DNA of 46,392 nucleotides from an uncultured Rubrobacteraceae bacterium (GTDB taxonomy: Bacteria > Actinomycetota > Rubrobacteria > Rubrobacterales > Rubrobacteraceae): positions 1 through 46,392 of the forward strand of contig CADCUZ010000036.1 of the NCBI GenBank assembly GCA_902806015.1, written 5' to 3'. Below, in pieces: positions 25,334-34,896 of this stretch. The notes under the pieces were generated by a model. That model had not been told where the DNA came from. It was given only the letters and a program-made list of their open reading frames with translations, and made no database searches. A program made the translations under genes and the position numbers. Position 1 is the first letter of the stretch, and every line of letters begins with the position of its first letter.

Positions 25334-27295
25334 CTATCCATCCGCGTCCTCCTCCAGCTGCACGAGCACTGCGCCCACAGGCGCCAGCGTGCCCTCCCTG
25401 AAGGGCAGGGACATTACCCGCCCGGCGCGAGGCGCCGTGAAGGGCTGTTCCATCTTCATCGCTTCCAGAACGAGCAAGAGTTGCCCCTCCTGAACCGCGT
25501 CGCCGACGGAGACCAGGACCCGAGCCACCGTGCCAGGCATCGGCGCGACGAGCCCGGCGGCGGCCGGGGAGGTCGGGTCCTCAACGCCCGGGGGCGCGGG
25601 CCTGTCGAGCGGGTACGTCTCACCCCCGAGCGACACGAAGATCGTCCCGCTTTCGGTATAAACGCGGGCGGAGAAGGGGAAACCATCGATGTGCGCGCGG
25701 AGGTCCGGCGGCCTGACGTAGCGCACCTCTACGAGGGACTCCTCGTCATCGAGTCGCAGCAGCAGCCTCCCGCCGCGGGCGCGCCCGGCGGTGACCTCGC
25801 GGGCCTGGGCGGCCGTTCTGTAGCGCAAGCGGGCCGCGCCGAGGAGGCCCCAGGTTCCGGCCGCGAAGGGTTCGGGGGAGGCGGCTGGTCGCGATAGCTC
25901 CGCGGTGGCGGCCAGGAGCAAGGCTTCACGGGGGGCGGGCTCCTGGGTGGGCGGTTCGGAGAGGCGATGGGTCTGCAGGAAGCGGGTGGTGGTCTCGCCT
26001 CGGGCAAAGGCCGGATGGGCGGCGATGCGGCGCAGAAGCGGCAGGTTGGTGGCGACGCCTGAGACCTCGTAGTCTGCGAGGGAGGAGCGGAGGCGGCGGA
26101 CGGCCGTCGGACGGTCGGGGGCGAAGACGATCAGCTTCGCCAGCATCGGGTCGTAGTCGGACGAGACCCTGTCGCCGGGCTCCACGCCGACGTCGTTGCG
26201 GATGCCGGGGCCTTCGGGCGGCGCAAAGTTCAGCAGCCGGCCGCCCGCAGAAGGGAAACCCCGCTCGTCCTCGGCGTAGAGGCGGGCCTCGATGGCGCTG
26301 CCGCGCGGTGCGACGTCCCGCTGCGAAAGCGGAAGCTCTTCCCCGGCGGCTACGGCGAGCTGGAGGTGCACGAGGTCCAAGCCCGTTACGAGCTCCGTCA
26401 CCGGGTGCTCCACCTGCAGGCGGGCGTTCATCTCCAGGAAGTAGAAGTCCTCACCCCCCAGCAAGAACTCGACGGTTCCGGCGTTGCGGTAGCCGGCCTC
26501 GCGGGTCAGGCGGACGGAGGCGGCGCAGATCCGGGCCCGCAGTTCCGGATCGAGGGCCGCGGACGGGGCCTCTTCGACCACCTTCTGGTGGCGGCGTTGG
26601 ATCGAGCACTCCCTCTCGCCAAGGTGAAGGACGTTGCCGTGCCTGTCACCGATCACCTGCACCTCGACGTGCCTGGGATCTCTGATCAGCTTTTCCAGGT
26701 ACACGAGCCCGTCCCCAAAGGCGGCCTCGGCCTCCCTCTTCGCCCCTCTCACGGCGTCCGAGAAGTCCTCCGGGCGCGAGACGGCCCGCATCCCGCGTCC
26801 GCCGCCGCCGGCCCTCGCCTTCACGAGGACCGGGTAGCCGATCCTTTTGGCCTCCTCCGCGAGGCGCGCCTCGCCCGCCCCTTCTCCTTCGAACCCGGGC
26901 ACGGTCGGGACGTGGGTTTGGCGCGCGAGCTCCTTGGCCCGGGCCTTGTCCCCCACGAGGTCCATGGCCTCAGGAGGCGGCCCGACCCACACCGCGCCCG
27001 CCTCCTCAACCGCGCGGGCGAAGGCCGCGCTTTCGGAGAGAAAGCCGTACCCCGGGTGCACGGCCTGTGCCCCGGACTCCTTGATCGCCGAGATCAGGCT
27101 CCCCGCGTTAAGGTAGCTCTCGGCGGCGGGGGCCGGGCCGATGGGGTACGCCTCGTCGGCGAGGCGGCGGTGCATGGCGTCCCTGTCGGCCTCAGAGAAG
27201 ACGGCCACGGTCTTGATGTCGAGCTCGCGGCAGGCCCGGATGATGCGGACCGCTATCTCGCCCCGGTTGGCGATCAGGACCTTCCCGAAGCTCAT
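25334..27295 (-). CDS. Methylcrotonyl-CoA carboxylase alpha subunit (biotin carboxylase plus carrier)
   Basis: A 653-residue acyl-CoA carboxylase alpha chain. The biotin carboxylase domain opens with 'KVLIANRGEIAVRIIRACRE' and has 'ARAGGGGRGMR', 'HLGERECSIQRRHQK' and 'EMNARLQVEHPVTE'. A linker domain and a C-terminal biotin carrier with 'LVLEAMKMEQPF' (biotinylated Lys) follow. Gene context (carboxyltransferase, methylglutaconyl-CoA hydratase, acyl-CoA dehydrogenase, HMG-CoA lyase remnant) points to 3-methylcrotonyl-CoA; other acyl-CoAs remain possible. ATG 27295 overlaps the hydratase stop (ATGA). The frame is open much further upstream, but only as a shadow of that gene. Confidence 0.9.
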   Translation of the reverse strand: MSFGKVLIANRGEIAVRIIRACRELDIKTVAVFSEADRDAMHRRLADEAYPIGPAPAAESYLNAGSLISAIKESGAQAVHPGYGFLSESAAFARAVEEAGAVWVGPPPEAMDLVGDKARAKELARQTHVPTVPGFEGEGAGEARLAEEAKRIGYPVLVKARAGGGGRGMRAVSRPEDFSDAVRGAKREAEAAFGDGLVYLEKLIRDPRHVEVQVIGDRHGNVLHLGERECSIQRRHQKVVEEAPSAALDPELRARICAASVRLTREAGYRNAGTVEFLLGGEDFYFLEMNARLQVEHPVTELVTGLDLVHLQLAVAAGEELPLSQRDVAPRGSAIEARLYAEDERGFPSAGGRLLNFAPPEGPGIRNDVGVEPGDRVSSDYDPMLAKLIVFAPDRPTAVRRLRSSLADYEVSGVATNLPLLRRIAAHPAFARGETTTRFLQTHRLSEPPTQEPAPREALLLAATAELSRPAASPEPFAAGTWGLLGAARLRYRTAAQAREVTAGRARGGRLLLRLDDEESLVEVRYVRPPDLRAHIDGFPFSARVYTESGTIFVSLGGETYPLDRPAPPGVEDPTSPAAAGLVAPMPGTVARVLVSVGDAVQEGQLLLVLEAMKMEQPFTAPRAGRVMSLPFREGTLAPVGAVLVQLEEDADG

Positions 27296-28083
27296 AGCCC
27301 CTCCCTCCAGCGCGGGTCGCGTTTCTCTAGGAAGGCCGCGAGCCCCTCCTGGCCCTCTTCCCCGGTGCGGAGCTCGGAGATCACGCGCGACATGGGGCCC
27401 GGCGCGTCCATCGGCTCCAGCGTCTCCAGTTGCCTTAGTAGCCCCTTCACCGCCGCCTGCGCCGCGGGGCCTCCTTGCAGCAGGTCCCTGGCTTTCTTTT
27501 CGACGGTGGCGTCCAGTTCTTTTGACGGAACAGACTCGTGTACGAGCCCGACCTCCCACGCCCGCGCCGCGCCGAAGCGTTCGCCGGTCAGGAACAAGGA
27601 GCGGGCGTGGGAGACGCCGATCTTGCGCACCACGAACGGGGCTATGGTGGCGGGCGCGATCCCGAGCCGCACCTCCGAAAAGGCGAAGCGTGCCTCCTCC
27701 TCGGCCACCACGACATCGGCCGCCGCCACGAGCCCGGCCCCGCCGCCCATCGCCGCCCCCCGCACCTTCGCGACCACCGGCTTTGGGCACTCGTCCACGG
27801 CCCGGAACATGGCCGCCAGCCGCCGCGCGTCCTCCAGGTTCTCCTCGTAGGAGAGCCCCCCCGCGTCCCGCATGTACCCGACGTCCGCCCCGGCGCAGAA
27901 GGAGCGCCCCTCCCCGGCAAGCACCACTATCCGCGTACCCTCATCAAGGGCCAGCTCCTCGAATAGCCGCGTAATCCCTTCTACAAGCGCGACGTTCAGT
28001 GCGTTGTGGGCGTCCGGCCTATTGAGGGTGACGGTCGCTACCGCGCCATCGCTCGTGGTTTTCAGGTGCTCGTACTCTCGCAT
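27292..28083 (-). CDS. Enoyl-CoA hydratase, probably methylglutaconyl-CoA hydratase
   Basis: A 263-residue crotonase-fold enzyme. 'VTLNRPDAHNALN' opens the fold, 'GRSFCAGADVGYM' and 'VRGAAMGGGAGLVAAAD' form the oxyanion hole, and 'FAFSEVRLGIAPATIAPFV' holds the catalytic Glu in the form usual for methylglutaconyl-CoA hydratases. It would hydrate 3-methylglutaconyl-CoA to HMG-CoA, directly after the carboxylase step. ATG at 28083 after GGGAAGGAGACA. It overlaps the carboxylase alpha gene by four bases and follows the aminopeptidase gene by 27. Confidence 0.87.
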   Translation of the reverse strand: MREYEHLKTTSDGAVATVTLNRPDAHNALNVALVEGITRLFEELALDEGTRIVVLAGEGRSFCAGADVGYMRDAGGLSYEENLEDARRLAAMFRAVDECPKPVVAKVRGAAMGGGAGLVAAADVVVAEEEARFAFSEVRLGIAPATIAPFVVRKIGVSHARSLFLTGERFGAARAWEVGLVHESVPSKELDATVEKKARDLLQGGPAAQAAVKGLLRQLETLEPMDAPGPMSRVISELRTGEEGQEGLAAFLEKRDPRWREGL

Positions 28084-28110
28084 TGTCTCCTTCCCACCCG
28101 ATAACGGGTC

Positions 28111-28908
28111 TCAAGCGGACACCGGGACTTCGCCGATGTAGCGCTGCCAGGGCGTCAAGATCTCGCACCCCTCGGCGGTGACGGCGACGGTGTGCTCGTA
28201 TTGGGCCGACAGCTTGCCGTCCGCTGTGGCCACGGTCCAGCCGTCTTCGAGAAACCTTATGTCCGGGGAGCCTTCGTTGAGCATCGGCTCTATGGTGAAG
28301 GTCATGCCTTCCCGCAGGCGCAGGCCGTAGCCGCGGCGCCCAAGGTGGTCTACGTGGGGCTCCTCGTGGAGCGTCCTCCCTACGCCGTGCCCCCCGAGCT
28401 CCCGTACGACCCCGTACCCATGGTGCTCCGCCAGCTCCTGTATGGCCGCCCCTACGTCCCCGAGCCGGCCGCCGGGCCTGACCTCGGCCACGCCCGCCTC
28501 CAGACATTCCCTCGTCACTTCCAGCAGCCTCCCCGCCCGCGGGGACACCTCCCCGACGCCGTACGTGTAGCAGGCGTCCCCGACCCACCCATCGAGGATC
28601 GCGCCGACGTCTATGCCCACGATATCCCCCCCTCGCAACCTCCTGCGAACGGGAAAACCGTGGACGACCTGCTCGTTCACCGAAGCGCAGATCGTGCCGG
28701 GAAAGGGGGGCACGGAGGGCGACGGCTGATACCCCTTGTACGGCGACCTGGCGCCGTTGGAGATTAGGTACTCGCCGACCTCCCGGTCGAGCTCGTCCAA
28801 CCCGACGCCCGGACGGACTCGGTGGCCCAACATGCCGAGGGACCGGGCGACCAGGTCGCCCGCGCGCTTCATTGCCGTGATCTCGGTTTTGCTACGAAGG
28901 ACTAGCAT
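28111..28908 (-). CDS. map: Methionine aminopeptidase, type I
   Basis: A 265-residue metallopeptidase removing initiator Met. Family blocks and metal ligands are visible: 'SVNEQVVHGFP' (His), 'GDIVGIDVGAILDGWVGDACYT' (two Asp), 'GHGVGRTLHEEPHV' (His), 'GMTFTIEPML' (Glu) and 'SAQYEHTVAVT' (Glu). ATG 28908 matches the usual N-terminus ('LVLRSKTEI'). The frame is open upstream into the carboxylase beta gene but without conserved residues. Its place inside a leucine-degradation cluster is unusual; it starts 19 bases after the carboxylase beta stop and is probably cotranscribed. Confidence 0.93.
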   Translation of the reverse strand: MLVLRSKTEITAMKRAGDLVARSLGMLGHRVRPGVGLDELDREVGEYLISNGARSPYKGYQPSPSVPPFPGTICASVNEQVVHGFPVRRRLRGGDIVGIDVGAILDGWVGDACYTYGVGEVSPRAGRLLEVTRECLEAGVAEVRPGGRLGDVGAAIQELAEHHGYGVVRELGGHGVGRTLHEEPHVDHLGRRGYGLRLREGMTFTIEPMLNEGSPDIRFLEDGWTVATADGKLSAQYEHTVAVTAEGCEILTPWQRYIGEVPVSA

Positions 28909-28927
28909 CGTTACCCCGCTCCGTCGT

Positions 28928-30535
28928 TCACATCCTGAAGACCCCGAACCTCGTCTCCTGGGGTGGGGCATTGGCGGCGGCGGAGAGGCCGAGGGCCAGG
29001 ACCATCCTGGTGTCGAGCGGGTCAATGACACCGTCGTCCCAGAGGCGTGCGGTGGAGTGGTAGGGGTTGCCTTCCCGCTCGTACTTCTCCAAGATCGGGC
29101 GCCGGAACTCGTCGCGCTCCTCGGCGGTCATCTCCCCGCCCTCGCGTTCGAGATTGTCCTCCTGAACCGTGAGAAGCACGTTCGCCGCCTGCTGCCCCCC
29201 CATGACGCTGATGCGGGCGTTGGGCCACATCCAGAGGAAGCGTGGCCCGTAGGCCCGTCCGCACATGCCGTAGTTGCCGGCGCCGAAGGAGCCCCCGATC
29301 ACGACCGTGAACTTCGGCACGTTCGCGTTGGCGACCGCCATCACGAGCTTCGCCCCGTCCTTGGCGATGCCCCCCGCCTCGTACTCCCGGCCCACCATGA
29401 AGCCCGTGATGTTCTGCAGAAAGACGAGCGGTATGCCCCGGGCGCAACAGAGCTCGACGAAGTGCGCGCCCTTCAGCGCGCTCTCGGAGAAAAGGATGCC
29501 GTTGTTGGCGACGATCCCTACCGGATGGCCCACGATGCGGGCGAAGCCGCAGACCAGCGTCTCTCCGTAGAGCGGCTTGAACTCGTGCAGGCGGCTCGCG
29601 TCGACGACGCGCGAGATCACCTCCCGAACGTCGTAGCCCTGCCGGTAGTCCACCGGAACGATTCCGTAGAGCTCGGAAGGGTCGTGGGCCGGCTCCTCCG
29701 GCCTCTCGACCGTCCAAGGGACGTGCTTCCTCCGGTTCAGGTTCTCGACGATCTGGCGAACGATGGCCACGGCGTGCTCGTCGTTCTCGGCGAAGTGGTC
29801 AGCCACGCCGGACCTTCTGGTGTGCACCTCCGCGCCCCCTAGCTCCTCGGCGGTCACCTCCTCGCCGGTGGCGGCCTTCACGAGCGGGGGGCCGGCGAGG
29901 AAGATCGTGCCCGTCCCCTTGACGATGACCACCTCGTCGCTCATCGCGGGCACGTAGGCCCCGCCAGCCGTGCAGGAGCCCATGACGGCGGAGATCTGGG
30001 GTACCCCCTTAGCGCTCATCCTCGCCTGGTTGTAGAAGATGCGCCCGAAGTGATCCCTGTCCGGGAAAACCTCGTCCTGCAACGGCAGAAACGCCCCGCC
30101 CGAATCCACCAGGTACACGCACGGAAGGTGGTTCTGCTCGGCGACCTCCTGCGCCCGCAGGTGCTTCTTGACGGTCATCGGGTAGTAGGTCCCGCCCTTC
30201 ACCGTCGCGTCGTTCGCCACGACGACGACCTCCCGGCCGGAGACGCGCCCGACCCCCGTCAAGATCCCGGCTGCCGGCACGCGCCCGTCGTACATACCGT
30301 GGGCGGCAAGCGGGGAGAGCTCGAGAAACGCGGTACCCGGGTCGAGCAGAAGGTCAACGCGGTCGCGGACGGGCAGCTTGCCGCGGCCTTCGTGGCGCCT
30401 CCGCGCCTTCTCCCCGCCGCCGCGCCGGGCCTCGGCCGAACGGTCGCGCAGACCCTCGAGGAGCCCTTCGAAGGCTTCCGCGTTCTCGCGGAACGCGGCG
30501 CCCCGCGGCTCGACACGGGTCACGAGCCTGGTCAT
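28928..30535 (-). CDS. Methylcrotonyl-CoA carboxylase beta subunit (carboxyltransferase)
   Basis: A 535-residue carboxyltransferase moving CO2 from biotin to acyl-CoA. The sequence has '[21 protein letters not shown]', '[24 protein letters not shown]', '[19 protein letters not shown]', '[17 protein letters not shown]' and '[26 protein letters not shown]' read in pieces; these are the forms found in methylcrotonyl-CoA and geranyl-CoA carboxylases rather than propionyl-CoA carboxylase. ATG at 30535 precedes '[11 protein letters not shown]'. It is the partner of the alpha subunit three genes downstream; the two are separated by map and the hydratase. Confidence 0.92.
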   Translation of the reverse strand: MTRLVTRVEPRGAAFRENAEAFEGLLEGLRDRSAEARRGGGEKARRRHEGRGKLPVRDRVDLLLDPGTAFLELSPLAAHGMYDGRVPAAGILTGVGRVSGREVVVVANDATVKGGTYYPMTVKKHLRAQEVAEQNHLPCVYLVDSGGAFLPLQDEVFPDRDHFGRIFYNQARMSAKGVPQISAVMGSCTAGGAYVPAMSDEVVIVKGTGTIFLAGPPLVKAATGEEVTAEELGGAEVHTRRSGVADHFAENDEHAVAIVRQIVENLNRRKHVPWTVERPEEPAHDPSELYGIVPVDYRQGYDVREVISRVVDASRLHEFKPLYGETLVCGFARIVGHPVGIVANNGILFSESALKGAHFVELCCARGIPLVFLQNITGFMVGREYEAGGIAKDGAKLVMAVANANVPKFTVVIGGSFGAGNYGMCGRAYGPRFLWMWPNARISVMGGQQAANVLLTVQEDNLEREGGEMTAEERDEFRRPILEKYEREGNPYHSTARLWDDGVIDPLDTRMVLALGLSAAANAPPQETRFGVFRM

Positions 30536-30666
30536 CTCCCGTCCTGGGCGCGGATCTCCTGCACCCCGCCATGTTAATCGGGCGCCGCGCCATGCGCCAC
30601 CGGGTCGATTGGCATGACACCGGGAACCCCGGACGGAGGCCGCGGTCGTCCCCGCGCCGACGACCG

Positions 30667-31857
30667 CTATTGGGCGGTAGTTTGCTCCTTTGCCCGGGTT
30701 GCACCCTCGTCGCGCAGTAGGGAGCGGGCGATGATCTGGCGGTTGATCTCGCTGGTCCCTTCCCCTATCTCGTTGATCTTGACCTGCCGCCAGTACCTCG
30801 CCACCGCGCTCCCCTCCATGAACCCCTCCCCGCCCCAGACCTGGACCGCCTGGTCCGCCGCCCTCTTGGCCGTCTCTGAGGCGAACACCTTCGCCATGCT
30901 CGCCTCCCGCCCGAAAGGCCGCCCGGCGTCCTTCAGCCACGCGGCCTTAAGCACCATGTTCCGCGCCAGCTCGACCTCCATGGCCATGTCCGCCAGCTTG
31001 AACTGGATTGCCTGGAACCCGCCTATCGTCCTGCCGAACTGCCGGCGCTCCCTTGCCCGCGCGAGCGCCTCGTCGAGGCACGCCTGCGCCAGACCGACGG
31101 AGAGGGCGCCGACCGCGACCCTACCGGCGTCCAGGGTCTGGAGGAACTGTGCGAAGCCCCGCCCCCGCTCGCCGAGCGTGTTCTCCTGCGGGACGCGGCA
31201 GTCCTCGAAGTAGAGTTGGCGCTGGTCTGAGGCCCGCCAGCCAAGCTTCTCGTAACCGGGCCCGCGGGTGAAGCCGGGTGTGCTTTGGGGGACGATGATG
31301 GCGGTGAGCTCCGGCTTGCCGCTCTCGCGCAGGCCCGTCTTCGCGATGGCGGTCACGCCGGCGGTTATCCTCGTGCCGCCGTTGGTGATCCACTTCTTCG
31401 ACCCATTGACCACCCATCGCCCGTCCGAGAGCTCTGCGGTCGTCTCCGTGCCGCCGGCGTCCGTGCCGGCGTTTTCCTCGGTGAGGCCGAACGCCCACAG
31501 GTTCTCCCCCGTGGCGCACTTCGAGAGGTACCTCTCCTTCTGCTCTGGCGTTCCGTAGGCCGCCAGGGGGGCGCAGCCGAGCGAGATGTGGGCCTCCATC
31601 GTGATGCCGACGGAGGTGTCGGCGCGCGAGATCTCCTCCAGCGCCAGGTTGTACCCTACGAAATCCCCGCCGGAACCGCCGTACTCCTCCGGCAGCGTGA
31701 GGCCCATCAGGCCGAGGCGCGCCATCTCGGCGACGATGTCGTAGGGAAACGTCTGCTCGCGGTCGAGCTCAGCGGCGCGGGGCTGGATCTCGGCCCGCGC
31801 AAAGCCGCGCGCGAGATCTCGCCAGCGTCGTTGCTCCCGTGTGGGATCGAAGTTCAT
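30667..31857 (-). CDS. Acyl-CoA dehydrogenase
   Basis: A 396-residue flavin-dependent acyl-CoA dehydrogenase. '[17 protein letters not shown]', '[13 protein letters not shown]', '[21 protein letters not shown]', '[21 protein letters not shown]' and '[17 protein letters not shown]' are the family blocks. By position in the cluster it would be isovaleryl-CoA dehydrogenase. However, the catalytic Glu sits in the C-terminal 'GEGTSEI', as in short/branched-chain enzymes, and not in the helix used by true isovaleryl-CoA dehydrogenases, where this motif has Ala/Gly. Substrate is therefore left open. A TATCAT box near 31890 may be its -10. It is the most upstream gene of the cluster. Confidence 0.88.
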   Translation of the reverse strand: MNFDPTREQRRWRDLARGFARAEIQPRAAELDREQTFPYDIVAEMARLGLMGLTLPEEYGGSGGDFVGYNLALEEISRADTSVGITMEAHISLGCAPLAAYGTPEQKERYLSKCATGENLWAFGLTEENAGTDAGGTETTAELSDGRWVVNGSKKWITNGGTRITAGVTAIAKTGLRESGKPELTAIIVPQSTPGFTRGPGYEKLGWRASDQRQLYFEDCRVPQENTLGERGRGFAQFLQTLDAGRVAVGALSVGLAQACLDEALARARERRQFGRTIGGFQAIQFKLADMAMEVELARNMVLKAAWLKDAGRPFGREASMAKVFASETAKRAADQAVQVWGGEGFMEGSAVARYWRQVKINEIGEGTSEINRQIIARSLLRDEGATRAKEQTTAQ

Positions 31858-31982
31858 AACCTTCTTCTCCTCGTGCCTCCACTTGCGCGAATGATAGCAG
31901 CGCGCTGTGCCGTGAACCCCCTCAGCCCCATGAGAGGCCAGAATCTTGTCGCCATCCAGGTATCTTGCTCTCCGGAACGGAT

Positions 31983-32007
31983 GTTTTCGAAAAGCCCACT
32001 AGGGAAT
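31983..32007 (+). promoter_or_regulatory. SigB/SigF-like promoter for the GlsB/YeaQ gene
   Basis: GTTTTC (31983-31988), a 13-base spacer and GGGAAT (32002-32007) match the general-stress consensus GTTTnn-N12-15-GGGWAW perfectly. The -10 ends 44 bases before the ATG of a gene from a known stress-response family. Confidence 0.62.
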
Positions 32008-32051
32008 AGATGTCAAGACCAAAGACCAACCTTTGAGGAGGCAACACACGG

Positions 32052-32318
32052 ATGATAGGCGCGATCATAAGCTGGATAATCATCGGCGGGATCGCTGGGG
32101 CGTTGGGCAAATTTATCATGCCAGGCGACGACCCGGGCGGCATCATAGTCACCATCCTCATCGGTATAGCGGGGGCCATCATAGGTGGCTTCCTGACAAG
32201 CCTTATCGGCCTCGGCGGTGGCGGGATCATCTGGACCATCATTGTCGCCACCATCGGCGCGATCATATTGCTGGCGGTCTACCGCGCGATAGTCGGCGGA
32301 CGAACCGCCAGGAGGTAA
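32052..32318 (+). CDS. GlsB/YeaQ/YmgE family stress-response membrane protein
   Basis: An 88-residue, very hydrophobic, glycine-rich protein with three membrane helices ('ISWIIIGGIAGALGKFIMPG', 'TILIGIAGAIIGGFLTSLIG', 'IIVATIGAIILLAVYRAI'). The family (transglycosylase-associated protein, PF04226) is often induced by general stress. It ends in a basic 'GGRTARR' tail. ATG at 32052 follows TTTGAGGAGGCAACACACGG. Monocistronic, bracketed by a SigB-like promoter and a strong terminator. Confidence 0.92.
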   Translation: MIGAIISWIIIGGIAGALGKFIMPGDDPGGIIVTILIGIAGAIIGGFLTSLIGLGGGGIIWTIIVATIGAIILLAVYRAIVGGRTARR

Positions 32319-32332
32319 CGCACAACAGAACG

Positions 32333-32370
32333 GGGGGCCGGGGGTTACGCGCCCCGGCCCCCTCTCGTTT
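32333..32370 (+). terminator. Intrinsic terminator after the GlsB/YeaQ gene
   Basis: A perfect 11-base GC stem (32333-32343 with 32352-32362) and 8-base loop, followed by TCTCGTTTCT, 15 bases after the stop codon. Confidence 0.87.
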
Positions 32371-32478
32371 CTGGTACTCGAAATTGCCGGCCGTCGGCCC
32401 GCGGCCGATCACGAAACGGCTCTTCCTACGCGCCCGACGCGCTTTCCTTTATCGTGCGGTAGGCTGCCGCGAGAGGGG

Positions 32479-33135
32479 TTGGAGCGGGAGGAGGCGTTCG
32501 GGCTGCTACGATCCTTGGAGATAACAACGGTTTTCGTCAACCCGGGCTCAACGGGGTTGCCCTCCTTAAAATCCTTTCCCGAGAACTCCGAGTAAGTCCT
32601 CGGCCTGCAGGAGGCGGCGGTGCTCGGGACGGTGAAGGGTTACGCCCGGGCTGCCGGCGCTGGTGAACCGAACCTGCACGCGGGTCCCCGGGCCTGGGCA
32701 AAGCGATGGGCGCGATGGTGAATGCCTACTACGGCAGATCCCCGCTCGTTGTCACGGCCGGGCAACAAGTCCGGCGTCGCCTGGTCCTGGAGCTCCTGCT
32801 GCACGGAAAGCTTACGGAGCCAGCGAAGCCCTACGTGAAGTAAAGCCACGAGCCAGCCCGGGCCGAAGACGTCCCTAGCGCCATAGCCCGCGCCCGCCAC
32901 GCGGTCGCGCAAGGGCCGGTCTTCGTCACGATCCCGATGGACGACTGGGAGGCCGAGGCCCCGGAGACCCACCTCGTCTCGCAACGGACTGCCCATGATC
33001 CTTGGGCGCTGCAAGAACGCCGCGGAAGTCTTGCGAAGGGGCGAGCGACTCGCCATCGGGGCCGGCGACGGCGTGGGCCGCAACGGCGCGTGGCACGAGG
33101 TCCCCGACCCGGCCGCGCTCAACCTCTTCAGGTAA
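32479..33135 (+). pseudogene. Benzoylformate decarboxylase-like ThDP enzyme remnant
   Basis: Scattered frames spell the N-terminal 200 or so residues of a thiamine-diphosphate decarboxylase of the benzoylformate decarboxylase (MdlC) type. They include 'EEAFGLLRSLEITTVFVNPGSTGLPSLKSFPEN', in pieces, a TAA stop (32593-32595), 'VLGLQEAAVLGTVKGYARAAG', then 'SPLVVTAGQQV' and 'PYVK', 'GPVFVTIPMDDWEAEAP', and finally 'NAAEVLRRGERLAIGAGDGVGRNGAW', ending at TAA 33133. Several frameshifts and stops lie between. The C-terminal ThDP-binding half (about 300 residues) is missing. The decayed gene faces the acyl-CoA ligase head-on. Confidence 0.78.
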
Positions 33136-33155
33136 CCGCGAGAGGCCGCCTTGGG

Positions 33156-34817
33156 CTACACCCTCACAGCCTGGGGCAGCCCGTGGCGCCCGACGGCGGC
33201 CTCTCGCAGCTTGTACTTCTGGATCTTGCCGCTCGCGGTCATGGGGTATTCCTCGACGAAGTCTATGTAGCGCGGAATCTTGAAGCGGGAGACCTTGCCC
33301 GCGCAATACTCCTCGACGTCCTCGGCGGTAAGGTCCGAGCCGGGACGCTTCTTCACGGCGGCGGCGACCTGCTCACCGTACTTCTCGTCGGGGACGCCGT
33401 AGACCTGGACGTCGGAGATCTCGGGGTGGGTATAGAGGAACTCCTCGACCTCGCGCGGGTAGACGTTCTCGCCGCCGCGGATGATCATGTCCTTGGCGCG
33501 GCCCGTGATCCTAACGTACCCGTTCTCGTCCATCACCGCGAGATCCCCGGTCCGCAGCCAGCCGTCCTCGTCCAATACCTCGGCCGTCTTGTCGTCCATC
33601 TTGTAGTAGCCGCGCATGACGTGGTACCCGCGCGTCCACAGCTCGCCCTGCTCCCCGGGCTCGCTCTCCTCCTCGGTGCCCAGGCCGACGATGCGGACCT
33701 CCACGTAGGGGAGCGCCCGGCCGACGGTGGAGACCCGGATCTCCAGGGGGTCGTCGGTGCGGGTCTGGGTGATGACGGGGCTCGACTCGGTCTGTCCGTA
33801 GGCTATGGTGATCTCCGTCGCCCCCATCACGTCCACCACCTTCTTCATGACCTCCATCGGGCAGGGGGATCCGGCCATGATCCCGGTCCGCAATGAGCGC
33901 GTGTCGTACTCGCCGAAGTCTGGGTGCTCGAGCTCCGAGATGAACATGGTAGGCACCCCCAAAAGCGCCGTGCAGCGCTCCTGGTGGACGGCCTGGAGCA
34001 CCGCCTCCGGATCGAAGCTCTCCACGGGCACCATCGTGCCTTCGTGGGTGACGGTGTTGAGCGTGCCGAGCACGCACCCGAAGCAGTGGAAGAAGGGCAC
34101 GGGTATGCACACCCTGTCCTCCGGCCCGAGCCTCATGCACTCCCCGATGTAGAACGCGTTCTTGACGATGTTCGCGTGGGTGAGCTGCACGCCCTTCGGG
34201 AAGCCGGTCGTCCCGGAGGTGTACTGCATGTTGATCACCTCGTGCGCGGAGAGCGTCGCCTGCCTCTCCCGCACCTCCTCGACGCCAACGGCCCGCCGCA
34301 GAAAGTCCTCGAAACCCATGACGGGACCGCCTTCGGGCGTCTCCCCTCCCATCAACACCACGCTCTTAAGGAAGGGTAATCCCTCGTAGGAGAACCCGCC
34401 GCCCTCCGCGGCGGCCGGTTCGGGCACCGCCTCCCGCAAGACCTCCAGAAAGTCGGCGTCCTTCACACCCCGGGTCAGGAAGAGGGCGGCGGCGTCGGAC
34501 TGCTTGAGGATGTACGCCAATTCTCTTGACCTGTAGGCGGGGTTGACGGTGACGAGGACCGCCCCGATCTTGCCGGTCGCGAACTGGAGGGTCACCCACT
34601 CGGGGACGTTTTGCCCCCACACGGCGACGTGGTCCCCCTTCCCGATGCCGAGCGCCACCAAGGCCCCCGCGCACCGCTCCACGGCCTCCCCGAGCTCCGC
34701 GTAGCTGTAGCGCAAACCCCGGTCGGCGTACACGAGGGCGTCCTGGTCGGGCCGCCGCTCCCTCACAAGGTCGAGCAGCCCCCCGACGGTCAACCCCTCG
34801 ATGTCCTCCCGCCGCAC
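33156..34817 (-). CDS. Fatty-acyl-CoA ligase (AMP-forming)
   Basis: A 553-residue ANL-superfamily adenylating enzyme, probably activating medium- to long-chain fatty acids to acyl-CoA. It has the AMP-binding P-loop 'QYTSGTTGFPKGVQLTH', 'IAYGQTESSP' (motif A5), 'WLRTGDLAVMDENGYVRITGRAKDMIIRGGENVYP' in pieces (hinge Asp and the A8 core), and the C-terminal 'PMTASGKIQKYKLRE' with the catalytic Lys. Length and the 'FHCFGCVLG' segment fit the FadD/DltA-like acyl-CoA synthetase group. Start ATG at 34817, just downstream of the lipid kinase gene on the same strand. Confidence 0.9.
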   Translation of the reverse strand: MRREDIEGLTVGGLLDLVRERRPDQDALVYADRGLRYSYAELGEAVERCAGALVALGIGKGDHVAVWGQNVPEWVTLQFATGKIGAVLVTVNPAYRSRELAYILKQSDAAALFLTRGVKDADFLEVLREAVPEPAAAEGGGFSYEGLPFLKSVVLMGGETPEGGPVMGFEDFLRRAVGVEEVRERQATLSAHEVINMQYTSGTTGFPKGVQLTHANIVKNAFYIGECMRLGPEDRVCIPVPFFHCFGCVLGTLNTVTHEGTMVPVESFDPEAVLQAVHQERCTALLGVPTMFISELEHPDFGEYDTRSLRTGIMAGSPCPMEVMKKVVDVMGATEITIAYGQTESSPVITQTRTDDPLEIRVSTVGRALPYVEVRIVGLGTEEESEPGEQGELWTRGYHVMRGYYKMDDKTAEVLDEDGWLRTGDLAVMDENGYVRITGRAKDMIIRGGENVYPREVEEFLYTHPEISDVQVYGVPDEKYGEQVAAAVKKRPGSDLTAEDVEEYCAGKVSRFKIPRYIDFVEEYPMTASGKIQKYKLREAAVGRHGLPQAVRV

Positions 34818-34896
34818 GCGCCGCTCCTCTCGTCCGTCCCCGCCGACGCCCGCAGTGTAGCAATCGCCTTAATCCGCGCAAGCACCACCGCCCCCG

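Noticed and set aside
26366..27850. Long plus-strand open frame opposite the carboxylase alpha and hydratase genes
   Set aside because: A mirror of two well-conserved genes, with low-complexity Gly/Arg/Pro translation.
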